This document shows positions 25,016-33,590 of a stretch of 37,266 nucleotides of DNA, piece after piece. The translations under genes and the position numbers were made by a program. The notes beneath the pieces were generated by a model that was not told where the DNA came from, made no database searches, and saw nothing but the letters and a program-made list of their open reading frames with translations. Position 1 is the stretch's first letter; every line of letters begins with the position of its first letter. This stretch comes from Elusimicrobiota bacterium (GTDB lineage Bacteria > Elusimicrobiota > Elusimicrobia > UBA1565 > JACRDR01): positions 1 through 37,266 of the forward strand of contig JAPLKK010000132.1 of the NCBI GenBank assembly GCA_026388115.1, given 5' to 3'.

Positions 25016-25536
25016 AGAAGACCGCGCCGGCCAAGGCGGCCAAGCCTTCGAAAGCCGCGGCTAGACTCGTCTCGGGTCCCCATGTGGAGCTCGCCGAGCC
25101 TGAAGACCTCGACGACGTGCGAGCGATGTTCCGCGAATACGCCCAAGGCATCGGCGCCTTCCATTGCCTGGACGGCTTCGAGGAGGAGGCCTGCGGCCTT
25201 CCCGGCGATTATGCCGCGCCGAAGGGCCGCCTCCTCATCGCCCGCGTCGGCCGAAAAGCCGCCGGCTGCGCCGGCGTGCGTCCGCTGCAAGGCGGCGCCT
25301 GCGAGATGAAGCGCCTCTACGTCCGCCCCGCCTTCCGCGGCAAGGGCCTCGGCCGCGCTTTGGTCGAGCGCGCTTTGGCCGAGGCGAAGAGGGCGGGATA
25401 CCGGCGCGTGCAGCTCGACACCTTGCCCAACATGCGCGAGGCCCTCATGCTCTACGCCGTCCTGGGGTTCACCAGCGTCGAGCCTTACCTGCCGAACCCC
25501 ACCCCCGGCGCGCTCTGCTTCGAGAAAGCTTTGTAA
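25012..25536 (+). CDS. GNAT-family N-acetyltransferase with Lys/Ala-rich N-terminus
   Basis: VELAEPEDLDDVRAMFREYAQ..CEMKRLYVRPAFRGKGLGRALVERALAEAKRAGYRRVQLDT. GTG start overlaps hutI stop (GTGA). Confidence 0.85.
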   Translation: MKKTAPAKAAKPSKAAARLVSGPHVELAEPEDLDDVRAMFREYAQGIGAFHCLDGFEEEACGLPGDYAAPKGRLLIARVGRKAAGCAGVRPLQGGACEMKRLYVRPAFRGKGLGRALVERALAEAKRAGYRRVQLDTLPNMREALMLYAVLGFTSVEPYLPNPTPGALCFEKAL

Positions 25537-25548
25537 GATGACGCCGCC

Positions 25549-26304
25549 GTGAAAGACTGGTGGAAGACGTTCTTCACCCGCTCGGGCTTCCCGATCGCCG
25601 AGTTGACCCTGACCCGCCATACCGAGGCCGAGGTGCGCGAGCTGGCGCGCGTCATGCCCGTGGCGCGGGGCGCGCGCATCCTCGACGTCGCCTGCGGGAT
25701 GGGGCGGCACAGCCTCCGCCTCGCCGCGCGCGGTTATCGAGTGACCGGCGTCGACTACTCGTCCTACTATCTGGCCCAGGCGCGTGCGGCCGCCCGCCGC
25801 AAGCGGGTGCGCGTGGATTTCGTCCGCGGCGACATGCGGCGGCTAGCATTCGTCAAGGAGTTCGACGCGGCGATCAACCTGTGGACCAGCTTCGGCTATT
25901 TCCTCCGCCAAGGCGACGACCTGCGCGCCTTGCGGTCCGTGCGGCGCGCGCTCAAGCCCGGCGGCTGGCTGATCCTCGAGATCATCGACGGCGCCGGCTT
26001 CGACCCGGACGATTTCCCGCGCCAGTGCTTTTCCAAGGAAGGCCGGCTTTGGGCTCTCGAGGAGATGCAATGGCAGGACGGCAGGGACCCCGCCATCCTC
26101 TCCGAGCGCATCTTCATCGAGCCGGACGGGCGCGTGCGGCGCGGGACGACGTTCGTGCGCATGTACTCGCGCGCGCGGCTCAAGGCCGCCCTGTTGCGGT
26201 CGGGGTTCGATCGGGTGCTCTTTTCAGGGGGGCTGCTCGAACGGCGGCTGGGGGGCAAGCCGCGCCGCATACTCGCTTTGGCTCATAATGGAGGGAACGG
26301 ATGA
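25549..26304 (+). CDS. Class I SAM-dependent methyltransferase
   Basis: ARILDVACGMGRHSLRLAARGYRVTGVDYSSYYLAQARA..VDFVRGDMRRL; ATGA overlap with the next gene. Confidence 0.88.
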   Translation: MKDWWKTFFTRSGFPIAELTLTRHTEAEVRELARVMPVARGARILDVACGMGRHSLRLAARGYRVTGVDYSSYYLAQARAAARRKRVRVDFVRGDMRRLAFVKEFDAAINLWTSFGYFLRQGDDLRALRSVRRALKPGGWLILEIIDGAGFDPDDFPRQCFSKEGRLWALEEMQWQDGRDPAILSERIFIEPDGRVRRGTTFVRMYSRARLKAALLRSGFDRVLFSGGLLERRLGGKPRRILALAHNGGNG

Positions 26305-27776
26305 AGCTGGTTGAATGCGTGCCGAATTTCTCGGAAGGCCGGGACAAGGCGAAGATCGAGGCGATCGTTTCCGCCGCGAAGGGCGTGGCGGGCGTGCGCG
26401 TGCTCGACGTCGAATCCGACCCGGACCATCACCGCTGCGTGCTCTCTTACGTAGCCCCGCCCGAGGCCGCGCTCGAGGCGGCGTTCCGCGCGGCGGCCAA
26501 AGCGCGCGAGCTCATCGATCTCACCCGCCACCAGGGCGAGCATCCTCGCATGGGCGCCGTGGACGTGATCCCGTTCATCCCGGTCGCCGGCACCGACATC
26601 AAGGAGTGCGTCGCCCTCGCGCGCAAGCTGGCCGAGCGCATCGGAAGGGAGCTGGAGATACCGGTCTTCCTGTACGGGCTGGCCGCGGCCAAGCCCGAGC
26701 GGCTGGACCTCGCCCAGGTGCGCAAGGGGCAGTTCGAGGGGCTGAGGACCGCCATCGGGACCGACCCGTCGCGCGACCCGGATTTCGGCCCGCGCCGCAT
26801 CCATCCGACCGCGGGAGCGGTGGCCGTGGGCGCGCGCGAGCAGATCATCAACTTCAACGTGAACCTAGACTTGAAGAACGCCGAGGAAGGCAAGGCGATC
26901 GCGAAGAAGATCCGCACCTCCGGCGGGGGCCTGCCCGCGCTGCGCGCCAAGGAGATCGTGCTCTCCTCGGGCTTCATCCAGATCTCGACGGTGCTCACCG
27001 ACTATCGGACGACCGGCATCCGCAAGGTCCTCGACGCCATCCTCACCGAGGCGCGGGCGCGGGGCGCGGATCTCGTGTCCACCGAGATCATCGGACTGAT
27101 CCCGCGGGCGGCGCTCGTGGATCACTCCGTCGACATCCTGCGCGTCGTCAACTTCGACCCGAAGGCCCAGGTGCTCGAGGAGCGCCTCGACCAGCTGGGC
27201 GGCGATTGGAGAGAGGCGGGGGCGAAGCTGGCCGAGGCGCTCGCCTCCACCGACCCGACGCCCGGAGGCGGCTCGGCCGCCTGCGCGGCGGGCGCGATGG
27301 GCTGCGGCCTGGGCGAGATGGCGGCCGGCATCAGCCTCGGCTCCAAGAAGCTCGACTTGTCCAGGAAGCCCGCGCTCGAGGCCCTGAGGTCGCGCTTCGG
27401 CGGCGCGCGCTCGCGCCTCGTCGAGCTGGCCGGCGAGGACGCCGCCTCTTTCGACCGCGTGATGGCCGCGATGAAGTTGCCGAAAGAGGACCCGGCCCGG
27501 CCGGCCGCCATCCAAAAGGCGCTCGAAGGCGCGGCGCAGGTCCCTCTCGAGACGGCGCGGCTGGCGGCCAAGGCCTTCGCCGACGCGCGCGAGGCGGCGC
27601 CTCTTTGCACGCCCCATGTCGCCTCCGACGCGGCGTGCGCGGCGCATCTGTTGACCGCGGCGGTGCGCTGCGCGGTGGAGAACGTGCGCATCAACACGAG
27701 CGCGCTGAAGGACCGGGCCGTCGCCAAGCGGCTTGACGAGGAAGCAGATGAGCTTATCGCTCGCGTTCGATCCTAA
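26301..27776 (+). CDS. ftcD: Bifunctional glutamate formiminotransferase / formimidoyltetrahydrofolate cyclodeaminase
   Basis: MKLVECVPNFSEGRDKAKIEAI..HRCVLSYV; HQGEHPRMGAVDVIPFIPV; cyclodeaminase LASTDPTPGGGSAACAAGAMGCGLGEMAAG. Confidence 0.95.
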   Translation: MKLVECVPNFSEGRDKAKIEAIVSAAKGVAGVRVLDVESDPDHHRCVLSYVAPPEAALEAAFRAAAKARELIDLTRHQGEHPRMGAVDVIPFIPVAGTDIKECVALARKLAERIGRELEIPVFLYGLAAAKPERLDLAQVRKGQFEGLRTAIGTDPSRDPDFGPRRIHPTAGAVAVGAREQIINFNVNLDLKNAEEGKAIAKKIRTSGGGLPALRAKEIVLSSGFIQISTVLTDYRTTGIRKVLDAILTEARARGADLVSTEIIGLIPRAALVDHSVDILRVVNFDPKAQVLEERLDQLGGDWREAGAKLAEALASTDPTPGGGSAACAAGAMGCGLGEMAAGISLGSKKLDLSRKPALEALRSRFGGARSRLVELAGEDAASFDRVMAAMKLPKEDPARPAAIQKALEGAAQVPLETARLAAKAFADAREAAPLCTPHVASDAACAAHLLTAAVRCAVENVRINTSALKDRAVAKRLDEEADELIARVRS

Positions 27777-28608
27777 GCCGCTCGCCGCCGTCGTCGGCGT
27801 CTCCGTGCTCGTGGGCTACGGCATGCGCGAGTGGGGGGGCCGCGAGGGCCGCCACTACGCCGTGGCCGTCGCCGGCGCGGTCCTGATCTGCGGGCTGGAC
27901 TACGTTTACGAGCTGCCGCTGTACGCGTACCTGGCCGCGATCGTGCTCGCGCCGCTGCTCTATCACCGGGGCGTCCGCTCGCGGCTGAAGTCGGCTCTGG
28001 CTGCGCTCGGCCCGATCGAACTGAACGACCTCGGCATACGCCTCGTCGCGATCGACCACGACCCCGAGAAATACCTCGGCATCTGGCGCGCCGAGCCGGT
28101 GGAGCGCGAGCCGGACCCGAACAACCAGTCCATCATGGCCCGCCCCAAGGCCGTCGACGAGGTGGGCGCCGGGTCGCGTCCCGAGAGCCTGATGGTATCG
28201 CTGGAGTTCGAAGGCGAGATGGACGACGACTACGACATCATCCTCACCGGCGAGGGCGCTAAGCCCTTCAGCGGAGAGCTGATGCTCTTCCACCGCGAAT
28301 CCATCGGCGGCTTCACCTCGGTGCACGAGCACCATACCGAGGTGGACGCGGTATCCGGAACCGAGGAGTGGATGCGCGTGCGCTCCGACCCGCCGGGCTA
28401 CGCCTTTCGCCTTTTGGACGCCCGCGCGCTCGAGATCCTGCACGAGCTCTTCGTGCTGCAAAGCGAGGACCGCCAGATGTACACGGTGGTCGAGGGCGAC
28501 AAGATCCGCGTCGTCGCCACGCGCACCTTCGAGAAGGAGGACCTCCAGAAGTTCCTGACTTGGGGCGCGCTCTGGATCCAGAAGGTGCGGGAGAACGACG
28601 GCCAGTAG
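27748..28608 (+). CDS. Membrane-anchored hypothetical protein
   Basis: N-terminal TM segments then a soluble domain; ATG 27748 overlaps the ftcD end. Confidence 0.6.
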   Translation: MSLSLAFDPKPLAAVVGVSVLVGYGMREWGGREGRHYAVAVAGAVLICGLDYVYELPLYAYLAAIVLAPLLYHRGVRSRLKSALAALGPIELNDLGIRLVAIDHDPEKYLGIWRAEPVEREPDPNNQSIMARPKAVDEVGAGSRPESLMVSLEFEGEMDDDYDIILTGEGAKPFSGELMLFHRESIGGFTSVHEHHTEVDAVSGTEEWMRVRSDPPGYAFRLLDARALEILHELFVLQSEDRQMYTVVEGDKIRVVATRTFEKEDLQKFLTWGALWIQKVRENDGQ

Positions 28609-28614
28609 CTCGCC

Positions 28615-29196
28615 CTATCTTCGCGGCCGGGCACCGCGGGAGTTGAGCATGAGGTCCGCCTTCTTCCCGGACACCTTGTCGATGCGCACCAGCACGTACT
28701 TTCCGCGCAGCTCGGTGCTCACGCGCAGGTTGAGGTGCTTGACGCGGGAATCCACCTCGATATCGCGGTAGGCCTGCACGTTCGTGCACGGTTTGCCTGT
28801 CGCCAGTGTTTTCTTCACGCTTTTCCGGATCGTGCAGGACTGGCAGCAGACGCTCCTGCCGCAGCCGGACGTCTTGGCGTTGACGCAGCCGATCATATCG
28901 CCGAACCGGTCATCGATGCGGGGGAGGCGCTTGGGGCCGATGGCCCGCGCCCGCTTGTTGGCTCCCAGGACCTCGGCGTCGGGGCCGACGATCACCACCG
29001 GCGCGGGCAGCTCGTCGATGAATTCCTGGAGCGGCCGGCCGAATTGACGGAGCTGCACTTGGCTGCATGTATCGCAGATGCCGGAGGTGACCTGCCCCTT
29101 TGGGCCGCCCCTGCGGCTACCCAGGTCGCGTTTACACCAAGCGCAAATTATTCTCAATCCGCCGCCCTTCCGAAGGCCTCGACTTAGTGTAGCCAT
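28615..29196 (-). CDS. Cys-rich PAS-like sensor protein (zinc-finger-like N-terminus plus CxxC-containing PAS region); start uncertain
   Basis: IICAWCKRDLG..SGICDTC; LPAPVVIVGPDAEVLGANKRA; GDMIGCVNAKTSGCGRSVCCQSCTIRKSV. Confidence 0.6.
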   Translation of the reverse strand: MATLSRGLRKGGGLRIICAWCKRDLGSRRGGPKGQVTSGICDTCSQVQLRQFGRPLQEFIDELPAPVVIVGPDAEVLGANKRARAIGPKRLPRIDDRFGDMIGCVNAKTSGCGRSVCCQSCTIRKSVKKTLATGKPCTNVQAYRDIEVDSRVKHLNLRVSTELRGKYVLVRIDKVSGKKADLMLNSRGARPRR

Positions 29197-29320
29197 AAAA
29201 GCGGTCCTTCTCCAGCCCGGCGGGAACCGAAGGGCCCTGTCTCCTTAGGCCCATTTCCGGCCGGCTCGGGCCCCTCTCGGCCCTACGAAGGCATCGAGGC
29301 GGCGGCTACAATCTCTACAC

Positions 29321-30484
29321 TTGAAGCGGACAAGGAAATCGGTCGCGGCGTCGCTCGCCGTGCTCGTCCTCGTGTCGAGCCCCGGCTGGCAGTCGTCCTC
29401 CGTCCTCGCGCAGACGGTCGCCCAGGCCCCCGGCGGCGTCGCGGGCTTGCCTGTCGTTCCGGCCGGCGTCGGTTCGCGCCTCAATAACAGCGTCTCGCTC
29501 TTGCCGGCGCCCTCTCTTGCGCCCGGCCTCCTCCGGCCCGAGATGCTCGGCGTTCCCGCCTCGGGCGCCGTTTCCGGGCAGGACGCGGGCGCCTTGTCCG
29601 TCGGGACCGGTCGGAGCGCGGTGCCGCTGGCCAAGAGCGGGCAAGCGTCCCTTTCACCGAAGGCGGATGAAGTCCCGGCGGCCCAGACCCTGGGCCCGGC
29701 GGTCCGGACCGAGGGATCGCGCCGCGCTTCGTGTGACGCGTGGACCAACCGGCTGATCTTCGCCGCAGGCTTCGTCTTCTCCCTGCTGTTGGTGCCGCAG
29801 ATCGCGAAGAACTTCATCAACTTGAGCGCCGGCCATGCCCAGGCGTTGTCCGCTTTGTCTTGGACAGGCTTCGCGACGAACGTGCTGGCGAACGCTCTCT
29901 ATCTCGGATACTTCAGGGCCAAGAAGGAGCACAGCCGGGCGGTCATCCAGCTTATCGGGCTCCTCGCCGGGACGGTCGTTCTCGGACAGATGCTGCTGGC
30001 CGGCGTCATGCCTCTGACCGCTTTCATCGCCGTGACGGCCGTCGTCGGGCTGGACCTCGGGTTCAATTTCCTGGCATACAAGGGGAGGCTGTCCGCCCGA
30101 GTCGCGCCGCTCGACAAGGCATTGCAGACGGCGGCCGGGCTGACCGGGACGCTTCTCTTCATGTTCGGCCCCGTGGCCGCGCTCGTCGCCATGGCCCTGC
30201 ATCCCGCCGACATCGCCGGGATAGCGCTCGGCTCGGTGGTGCTGGGGCTCGTGGGCGACATGCTGCTTTCGCCGCGCCTGATGCTGACCAAGGACGCCCT
30301 GGGACTGAGCAGCAACCTGTGGAGCGTCGTCCTTGCCGGCGTGGCGAGACTGGTTTGGATGTATGTTTGCGGCAACGTGCCGGCCTTGCTCTTTTGGCCG
30401 ATGATGATCCTCGTTCCCGCCTACTTCGCGTTCGCCGCGGTCATGAACCATCGCCGTCCCTTCGACGCCTCGCCGCGGGGCTGA
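29321..30484 (+). CDS. PQ-loop (SWEET-like) multi-TM protein with exported Pro/Ala-rich N-terminal extension; probable TTG start
   Basis: VLVLVSSPGWQSSSVLAQ signal; LLLVPQIAKNFINLSAGHAQALSALSWTGFATNVLANALYLGYF PQ-loop motif; about 7-8 TM helices. Confidence 0.6.
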   Translation: MKRTRKSVAASLAVLVLVSSPGWQSSSVLAQTVAQAPGGVAGLPVVPAGVGSRLNNSVSLLPAPSLAPGLLRPEMLGVPASGAVSGQDAGALSVGTGRSAVPLAKSGQASLSPKADEVPAAQTLGPAVRTEGSRRASCDAWTNRLIFAAGFVFSLLLVPQIAKNFINLSAGHAQALSALSWTGFATNVLANALYLGYFRAKKEHSRAVIQLIGLLAGTVVLGQMLLAGVMPLTAFIAVTAVVGLDLGFNFLAYKGRLSARVAPLDKALQTAAGLTGTLLFMFGPVAALVAMALHPADIAGIALGSVVLGLVGDMLLSPRLMLTKDALGLSSNLWSVVLAGVARLVWMYVCGNVPALLFWPMMILVPAYFAFAAVMNHRRPFDASPRG

Positions 30485-30497
30485 CGGTCGACAGAAA

Positions 30498-30532
30498 AAC
30501 CCGCCCGCGCGGGCTTGCCGCGCGGGCGGGTT
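30498..30532. terminator. Bidirectional hairpin between convergent genes
   Basis: AACCCGCCCGCGC-GGGCTTGCC-GCGCGGGCGGGTT then CTTT; A-rich on the left side. Confidence 0.8.
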
Positions 30533-30550
30533 CTTTGTGCTCGATCGAAA

Positions 30551-31063
30551 CTACTTGGTCGGCGTGGCGGCCGGAGCGGCGGGCGCCGGCGCGGTTTCGG
30601 CCTTGGCCGGAGCTTCCGTAGTGCGCTTGAACTCCGCGGAGGCGAGGCTCACGCCGCCGTCGGTCTGCACCTCGACTTTCCACGAGCCGGGCTGCATCTT
30701 CTTTGAGGCCCAGTAGCGCCCCGAGTTGTTGACGTCCACGGAGTGCGCAAGGACCTGCTTGCCGTCCAGGGTCCAGACATACTTGATCTTCGCGGGCGGA
30801 TCGGTCACGATGAGCTTCGTCCAGCAGTACACCTGCTCGACGTCGGCGCCGAAAGACGTTGCCGTCCCCATCACTTCCCGGTTGTTGATGGCCGTTCCCA
30901 CCACGATCTTCTCGACTTTTACCGCGGGCTTCGCCGCGTCAGCCGTGGCCGGAGCGGTCGCCGGGACGGCGGCGGGGGCATTCGTGTTTTGCGCCGGCGC
31001 TTGGGCCTGGGACCAGGCGGCGGCTGCTGCGACGATCAAGACGGGTGCGAGGTACTTCGTCAT
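30551..31063 (-). CDS. Exported DUF2914-domain protein
   Basis: FGADVEQVYCWTKLIVTDPPAKIKYVWTLDGKQVLAHSVDVNNSGRYWASKKMQPGSWKVEVQ; SD GGAGGT; upstream TATAAT at 31096-31101 (minus). Confidence 0.75.
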   Translation of the reverse strand: MTKYLAPVLIVAAAAAWSQAQAPAQNTNAPAAVPATAPATADAAKPAVKVEKIVVGTAINNREVMGTATSFGADVEQVYCWTKLIVTDPPAKIKYVWTLDGKQVLAHSVDVNNSGRYWASKKMQPGSWKVEVQTDGGVSLASAEFKRTTEAPAKAETAPAPAAPAATPTK

Positions 31064-31098
31064 GGTGGGACCTCCGATACTGGTTCAACGGCGCGTTA

Positions 31099-32424
31099 TT
31101 ATACAGAAGGTGGGGCCGGGGCGGGTAGGCTTGCTCCGCCGGGGTCTTGGATGTCGATGAGGCGCCGGACCTCCGGGTGCAGCGTCGTCAGACGAGCGGC
31201 GAACATCGACGCCCCCGCGATGCAGACGACTCCGCCGAGCGCCACCGTCGACGGCGCGCCGGCCCAGTGAGCGAAGGCCCCGGCGTAAAGGGACCCGAAC
31301 GGCGCCATCCCCATGAACATCATCGAGTAGACCGCCATGACGCGGCCGCGGAGATGGTCGGGCACCATCGACTGGATCAGCGTGTTGGAGGCCGCCATCT
31401 GGACCATCAAGGTGAAGCCGACCGGCAAGAGCAGGGCTGCCGAGAGCCAGAAATGCCGGGAGGCCGAGAAGAGGATCAGGCTCACGCCGAAAGCGGCCGA
31501 GTGGGCGGCGACGACGCGCATCAGTCCTCGCGTGCCGGAGCGTAGAGCCAGGCTGAGCGCTCCCAAGAGCGCCCCGACTCCGGTCGAGGACATCAACAGG
31601 CCCAGGCCCCGAGCCCCGCCGTGCAGGATGCGGTCGGCGAAGATGGGCATCAGCACCATGTAGGGCATGCCCACCAGGCTCGCCATCCCCAACAGCAGCA
31701 GCACCGCCAGCACCGGCGCCGTCCGCCGCACGAAGCGGAAGCCTTCGAGCATGTGCTCGAGCGTCCCGGAGGTGCGGGCCGGAATGGGACGCGGCGTGAA
31801 GTCCATCATCAGCAGGCCCGCGATGACCGCCAAGAAGCTGACCGCGTTGGCGAAGAAGCACCAGCCCTCTCCCAAGGTTCCCACCAGCACTCCCGCCACC
31901 GCCGGGCCGATGATGCGGGCGCTGTTGAACATCGAGGAATTGAGGGCGATGGCGTTGATGAGGTCTTTTTTCTCGACCAGGTCCGCGATCAAGGACTGGC
32001 GCGCCGGGATGTCGAAGGCGTTGATGAGGCCGAGCGACGCCGCGAGGCAGAAGACGTGCCAGACCTGGATGCGGCCGGTCAAGGTCAGCGCGGCCAGGAC
32101 AGCGGCCTGGAGCATGGAGGCGGTCTGGGTGGCGACGACGATGCGATGGCGATTATGGCGGTCGGCCACGGCGCCGCCCACCGCCGCGATCAGGAAGACG
32201 GGGAACTGGGTGCAGAAGCCGACCGTGCCCAACAGGAGCGCCGAGCCCGTCAGGCGGTACACCAGCCAGGATTGGGCGACGGTCTGCATCCAAGTCCCGA
32301 TGAGCGAGACCATCTGACCCGAGAAGAACAGCCGGTAGTTGCGGACCTTGAGCGCGCGCAGGGCGAAGGCGAGCCGCGAGCCGGGGGGGGAACCCGCGCC
32401 GTTGGCGGGCACGGCGTTCGTCAT
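31099..32424 (-). CDS. MFS transporter (EntS-like exporter fold)
   Basis: RNYRLFFSGQMVSLIGTWMQTVAQSWLVYRLTGSALLLGTVGFCTQFPVFLIAAVGGAVADRHNRHRIV; about 12 TM helices. Confidence 0.88.
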   Translation of the reverse strand: MTNAVPANGAGSPPGSRLAFALRALKVRNYRLFFSGQMVSLIGTWMQTVAQSWLVYRLTGSALLLGTVGFCTQFPVFLIAAVGGAVADRHNRHRIVVATQTASMLQAAVLAALTLTGRIQVWHVFCLAASLGLINAFDIPARQSLIADLVEKKDLINAIALNSSMFNSARIIGPAVAGVLVGTLGEGWCFFANAVSFLAVIAGLLMMDFTPRPIPARTSGTLEHMLEGFRFVRRTAPVLAVLLLLGMASLVGMPYMVLMPIFADRILHGGARGLGLLMSSTGVGALLGALSLALRSGTRGLMRVVAAHSAAFGVSLILFSASRHFWLSAALLLPVGFTLMVQMAASNTLIQSMVPDHLRGRVMAVYSMMFMGMAPFGSLYAGAFAHWAGAPSTVALGGVVCIAGASMFAARLTTLHPEVRRLIDIQDPGGASLPAPAPPSV

Positions 32425-32525
32425 CCAGAAATGATAGCGAAAATCGGTTGATGTTGGGGTACCGGCGCCGCCTCAGCGGCTTTTCAGCGCCATTCTCGTT
32501 TCTGGAGAAAAAGCATGTCACTATC

Positions 32526-32539
32526 AGCCTAATTAGGCT
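32526..32539. promoter_or_regulatory. 14-bp perfect palindrome AGCCTAATTAGGCT in an AT-rich intergenic region (candidate operator)
   Basis: Direct reading; between divergent MFS and NlpC/P60 genes. Confidence 0.45.
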
Positions 32540-32608
32540 TAGAAAAAGTTTAGTGGCGGTCTCCGGCCATCTTGCGCCATATATCAAGCAGGTAGGTGGG
32601 GGGAGCTT

Positions 32609-33499
32609 ATGAAGCGCCTGTCAGCGTCGCCGATCCTGTTGGCCGCCGCGGTCTCTTTGGGGTTCGCCGCCTCGGCTTGGGCCGTGGGTGAGTTCCAGGT
32701 GCCCGCCGTCCACGCGTCTTTGGGGAACGGCGACTCCAGGAGTGACGGCTACGCCGACGCCGACATGCGCGACAGTCTCTCCTCCAAGGACATCGAGCGG
32801 ACGCTGTACGTAAACGGGGACGGCGTCGACGTCATGCAGGCGCCGGTGAGCGACCCGACGGACGAGTCCCGCCTCACCCAACTCCAGAGGGGCGAGACGG
32901 TCAAGGTCCTGGGCGACAGGGACGTCGACCATGTCCATTGGTATTATGTCGAGGTGCCTCGCCGCGAGTACGACGAAACCTCGGCCGGCTGGAAGAACAC
33001 CCGCGGGTGGATGCGCGACTCGTATTCCGACCCCCTCAGCGGTCAGACCATGAAGAGTTTCTCGACGGACCCGAAGATCGCCTTGCCGGCGCCGAAGGAG
33101 ATGGCGGCCGGCGGCTGCCGCAGCGCTTTCGTCGAGGCGATGAAGACCTTCCTGGGCGTGCCCTACAAGTGGGGAGGCACGTCGCACAGCGGCGTGGACT
33201 GCTCGGGGCTCGTTCAGTCCTCGATGATCCAGGCGGGCTGCGTGAAAGAGCCGCCGCCGCGCACGGCCGCGGACCAGCAGCGCGCCTCGACGCCGATCGG
33301 GAGCAAGGACGAACTAAGAGACGGAGACCTCGTGTTCCTCTCAAATGGAGGCGGCGTTCACCACGTCATCGGCTTCATCGGGCAGGGCCAAGTCATCGAG
33401 GCGCCGCACAGCGGGGATGTCGTAAAGATAAGCGAACTGGAGCAGCGTCTAAAGGGAACGAACGACAGGATCCTGTTCGGCTCGCTGCTCGGCAATTAG
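32609..33499 (+). CDS. Exported NlpC/P60 cell-wall hydrolase with SH3-like region
   Basis: FLGVPYKWGGTSHSGVDCSGLVQSSMIQAG..DELRDGDLVFLSNGGGVHHVIGFIGQGQVIEAPHSGDVV; signal peptide. Confidence 0.9.
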   Translation: MKRLSASPILLAAAVSLGFAASAWAVGEFQVPAVHASLGNGDSRSDGYADADMRDSLSSKDIERTLYVNGDGVDVMQAPVSDPTDESRLTQLQRGETVKVLGDRDVDHVHWYYVEVPRREYDETSAGWKNTRGWMRDSYSDPLSGQTMKSFSTDPKIALPAPKEMAAGGCRSAFVEAMKTFLGVPYKWGGTSHSGVDCSGLVQSSMIQAGCVKEPPPRTAADQQRASTPIGSKDELRDGDLVFLSNGGGVHHVIGFIGQGQVIEAPHSGDVVKISELEQRLKGTNDRILFGSLLGN

Positions 33500-33590
33500 C
33501 CTACTTGCAGAAGTCGCGGCAGATGGCGTGCGCGACGTAGCCTGGGACACTCTACTACTCATCGGGCCATCCTTTCGCTATGATGCCCGC

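Noticed and set aside
32440-32608. c-di-GMP or c-di-AMP riboswitch upstream of the NlpC/P60 gene
   Set aside because: Cell-wall hydrolase context is suggestive, but I could not match the conserved GEMM or ydaO core sequences. An Infernal scan would be decisive.
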